From: CAYUQT01 sp964446835
GTDB taxonomy: Bacteria > Planctomycetota > Phycisphaerae > UBA1845 > JAFGLZ01
Assembly: GCA_964446835.1 (NCBI GenBank)
Contig: CAYUQT010000052.1
Span: forward strand, 9,965-73,964
Length of the DNA stretch: 64,000 nt
Direction: 5' to 3'
Positions 63,199 through 64,000 of this stretch are shown here, in pieces; position 1 is the stretch's first letter; each line of letters starts with the position of its first letter. The translations under genes and the position numbers were made by a program. Under the pieces are notes generated by a model that worked only from the letters and a program-made list of their open reading frames with translations, was not told the origin of the DNA and did no database searches.

Positions 63199-63410
63199 GG
63201 GGTCAGTGCGCAGTCAGTTGTTTGTGGGTCTCTCGGTCAACGCTGCGATCGTCTTCCAGAGCCGCGCTCCAGCGCTCTCCACCCTCTGAATCCCGCACAC
63301 CACACTCCCATAGGACGTGCAACCCAAAGTCGGCATGATCTCGACCCTTCGTCGAAGCCAATCCAGCCGACGCTGCCGCTCGCAAGGCCGAAGGCCTGCA
63401 GCAGTAGTAG
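63199..63410 (+). repeat. Direct repeat, copy B
   Basis: The second copy of the repeat at 62250-62460, same orientation, 738 bases downstream. The pair encloses the DUF4160/DUF2442 module. An extra hairpin with CCGGGGG/CCCCCGG follows directly. Confidence 0.75.
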
Positions 63411-63606
63411 CCGGGGGGCCATACGCCGGAGGCGGACGTACCCCCGGTAACCACATACACAAATCATCCAAGGCTGAAGGCCTTGCACACCTGGGAACGC
63501 TCAGAGCCAGTCACCGCCCCCCCTCTCCCCAATGAGACAGGGAAGGGACCAACCTCCCGATCCCGGCCTTGGAGACGGCCGCCGTGGCCCCTCCAATATC
63601 AACCCA

Positions 63607-63674
63607 GGGGACTGGCTCCAATTCCGATCGCTCAGGTCGTCAGACCGGAACAATCGGAATGGGTGCCTGTCCCC
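63607..63674. repeat. Long inverted repeat (hairpin) element
   Basis: Arms at 63607-63628 and 63653-63674 pair at 19 of 22 positions with a 24-base loop, starting GGGGAC and ending GTCCCC. Like the hairpin at 47946 it is bounded by GGGAC/GTCCC and contains ATTCC, so the two may be one family of REP-like elements. Confidence 0.6.
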
Positions 63675-63709
63675 CTCGGTTCGGTTCCCCAGAAAGGAGA
63701 CCCCCAACC

Positions 63710-64000
63710 ATGCAACCCGACCAAAGACATCCCGAACTCGGAAACCTCACATCACTCCAAAACGCCGCCGTCGACATCCTCCTTACCGGCTCCACCATCA
63801 CCGATGCCGCAGGCAAGGTCGGCGTCACACGCAGAACCCTCCACCGATGGCTCACCGACGACCCCCATTTCAACGCCGAACTCAACAAACGACGAAACGA
63901 CCTCTCCCGCGCCGTCGACGACCGACTCCGCGCCATCGCCATGGTCGCACTCGACACCGTCGAGAACGCCGTGACCTCCGGAAACGTCCAGGCCTCCCTC
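63710..64000 (+). CDS. Helix-turn-helix protein of the phage DNA-packaging type (cut by the right edge)
   Basis: The first 97 residues of a gene that runs off the window. AAAGGAG lies 10 bases before the ATG. ITDAAGKVGVTRRTLHRWL (about residues 29-47) is a helix-turn-helix of the phBC6A51/terminase-small-subunit style, followed by basic helices. Such proteins start packaging genes of phages or are found in transposons and domesticated elements. No other phage gene is visible in this window. Confidence 0.65.
   Translation, partial: MQPDQRHPELGNLTSLQNAAVDILLTGSTITDAAGKVGVTRRTLHRWLTDDPHFNAELNKRRNDLSRAVDDRLRAIAMVALDTVENAVTSGNVQASL

Larger units (their letters stand above)
63133..63709. other. 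577-base intergenic region with repeats
   Basis: Holds direct repeat copy B (63199-63410), a GC hairpin (CCGGGGG at 63411 and CCCCCGG at 63441) and the long inverted repeat at 63607-63674. No protein-coding frame with a good start was found. Confidence 0.5.

Noticed and set aside
1..64000. CRISPR arrays, rRNA, tRNA genes and complete insertion sequences
   Set aside because: I looked for regularly spaced repeats, conserved rRNA blocks, tRNA-like cloverleaf ends and transposase motifs and found none. A covariance-model scan would be needed to exclude small RNAs and tRNAs formally.

Overview
The window looks like a chromosomal piece of a high-GC bacterium of the Planctomycetota, most likely a Phycisphaerae-type lineage. 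That placement is inference. It rests on gene content: a MoxR / DUF58 / BatA-type VWA / large VWA operon, tandem PQQ-propeller proteins opening with a W-x-x-WRGP motif, a two-CxxC zinc-ribbon membrane protein of a kind common in that phylum, many secreted glycan-active enzymes, DUF6807, beta-helix and PEP-CTERM proteins. I see no rRNA, tRNA, CRISPR array or complete insertion sequence.

Left part (1-23.4 kb) is mostly housekeeping. It holds a partial secreted protein, a coiled-coil membrane protein, the gap-pgk-rpe central-carbon cluster, an M20 peptidase, a DUF547 lipoprotein, the divergent MoxR-DUF58-VWA-VWA operon, RNase R, two tandem PQQ-propeller proteins and a convergent pyruvate phosphate dikinase. 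Two central-carbon enzymes carry odd C-termini: GAPDH ends in a Gly/Cys tail and the dikinase in a long histone-H1-like Lys/Ala tail.

Middle part (23.7-44.7 kb) is a secreted-enzyme region. A clan-A glycosidase and a GH123-like protein are followed by four consecutive secreted proteins (GH26-like, C45-like Ntn hydrolase, two SGNH-like paralogues). Their catalytic domains fall into three unrelated types, but their C-terminal module is nearly the same down to the DNA. These four, and a beta-helix protein further on, end in a Cys/Gly motif (displaced in one), a hydrophobic segment and an Arg-rich tail, which looks like a protein-sorting signal. A Tat-type esterase, a CpaE-like ATPase, a PilZ protein, argH, a GH36-like alpha-galactosidase and a DUF6807 protein complete the region.

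Right part (44.8-64 kb) is mixed. It has a BrnT/BrnA toxin-antitoxin pair next to a DUF4143 ATPase, an M28 peptidase, small membrane and lipoprotein genes, tgt-yajC, a ferredoxin, an esterase, a glycerol-1-phosphate-dehydrogenase-like enzyme, a GT39-like membrane glycosyltransferase, a 1047-residue secreted CBM9/TIM-barrel-like protein and a PEP-CTERM protein. The last 2 kb look mobile or decaying: a DUF4160 gene broken by a dinucleotide insertion, its intact DUF2442 partner, two 210-bp direct repeats around that pair, a long hairpin element and the start of a phage-type HTH gene.

The most unusual features are the shared C-terminal module and candidate sorting signal (29.2-38.2 kb), the H1-like tail on pyruvate phosphate dikinase, and the repeat-flanked, frameshifted DUF4160/DUF2442 module.
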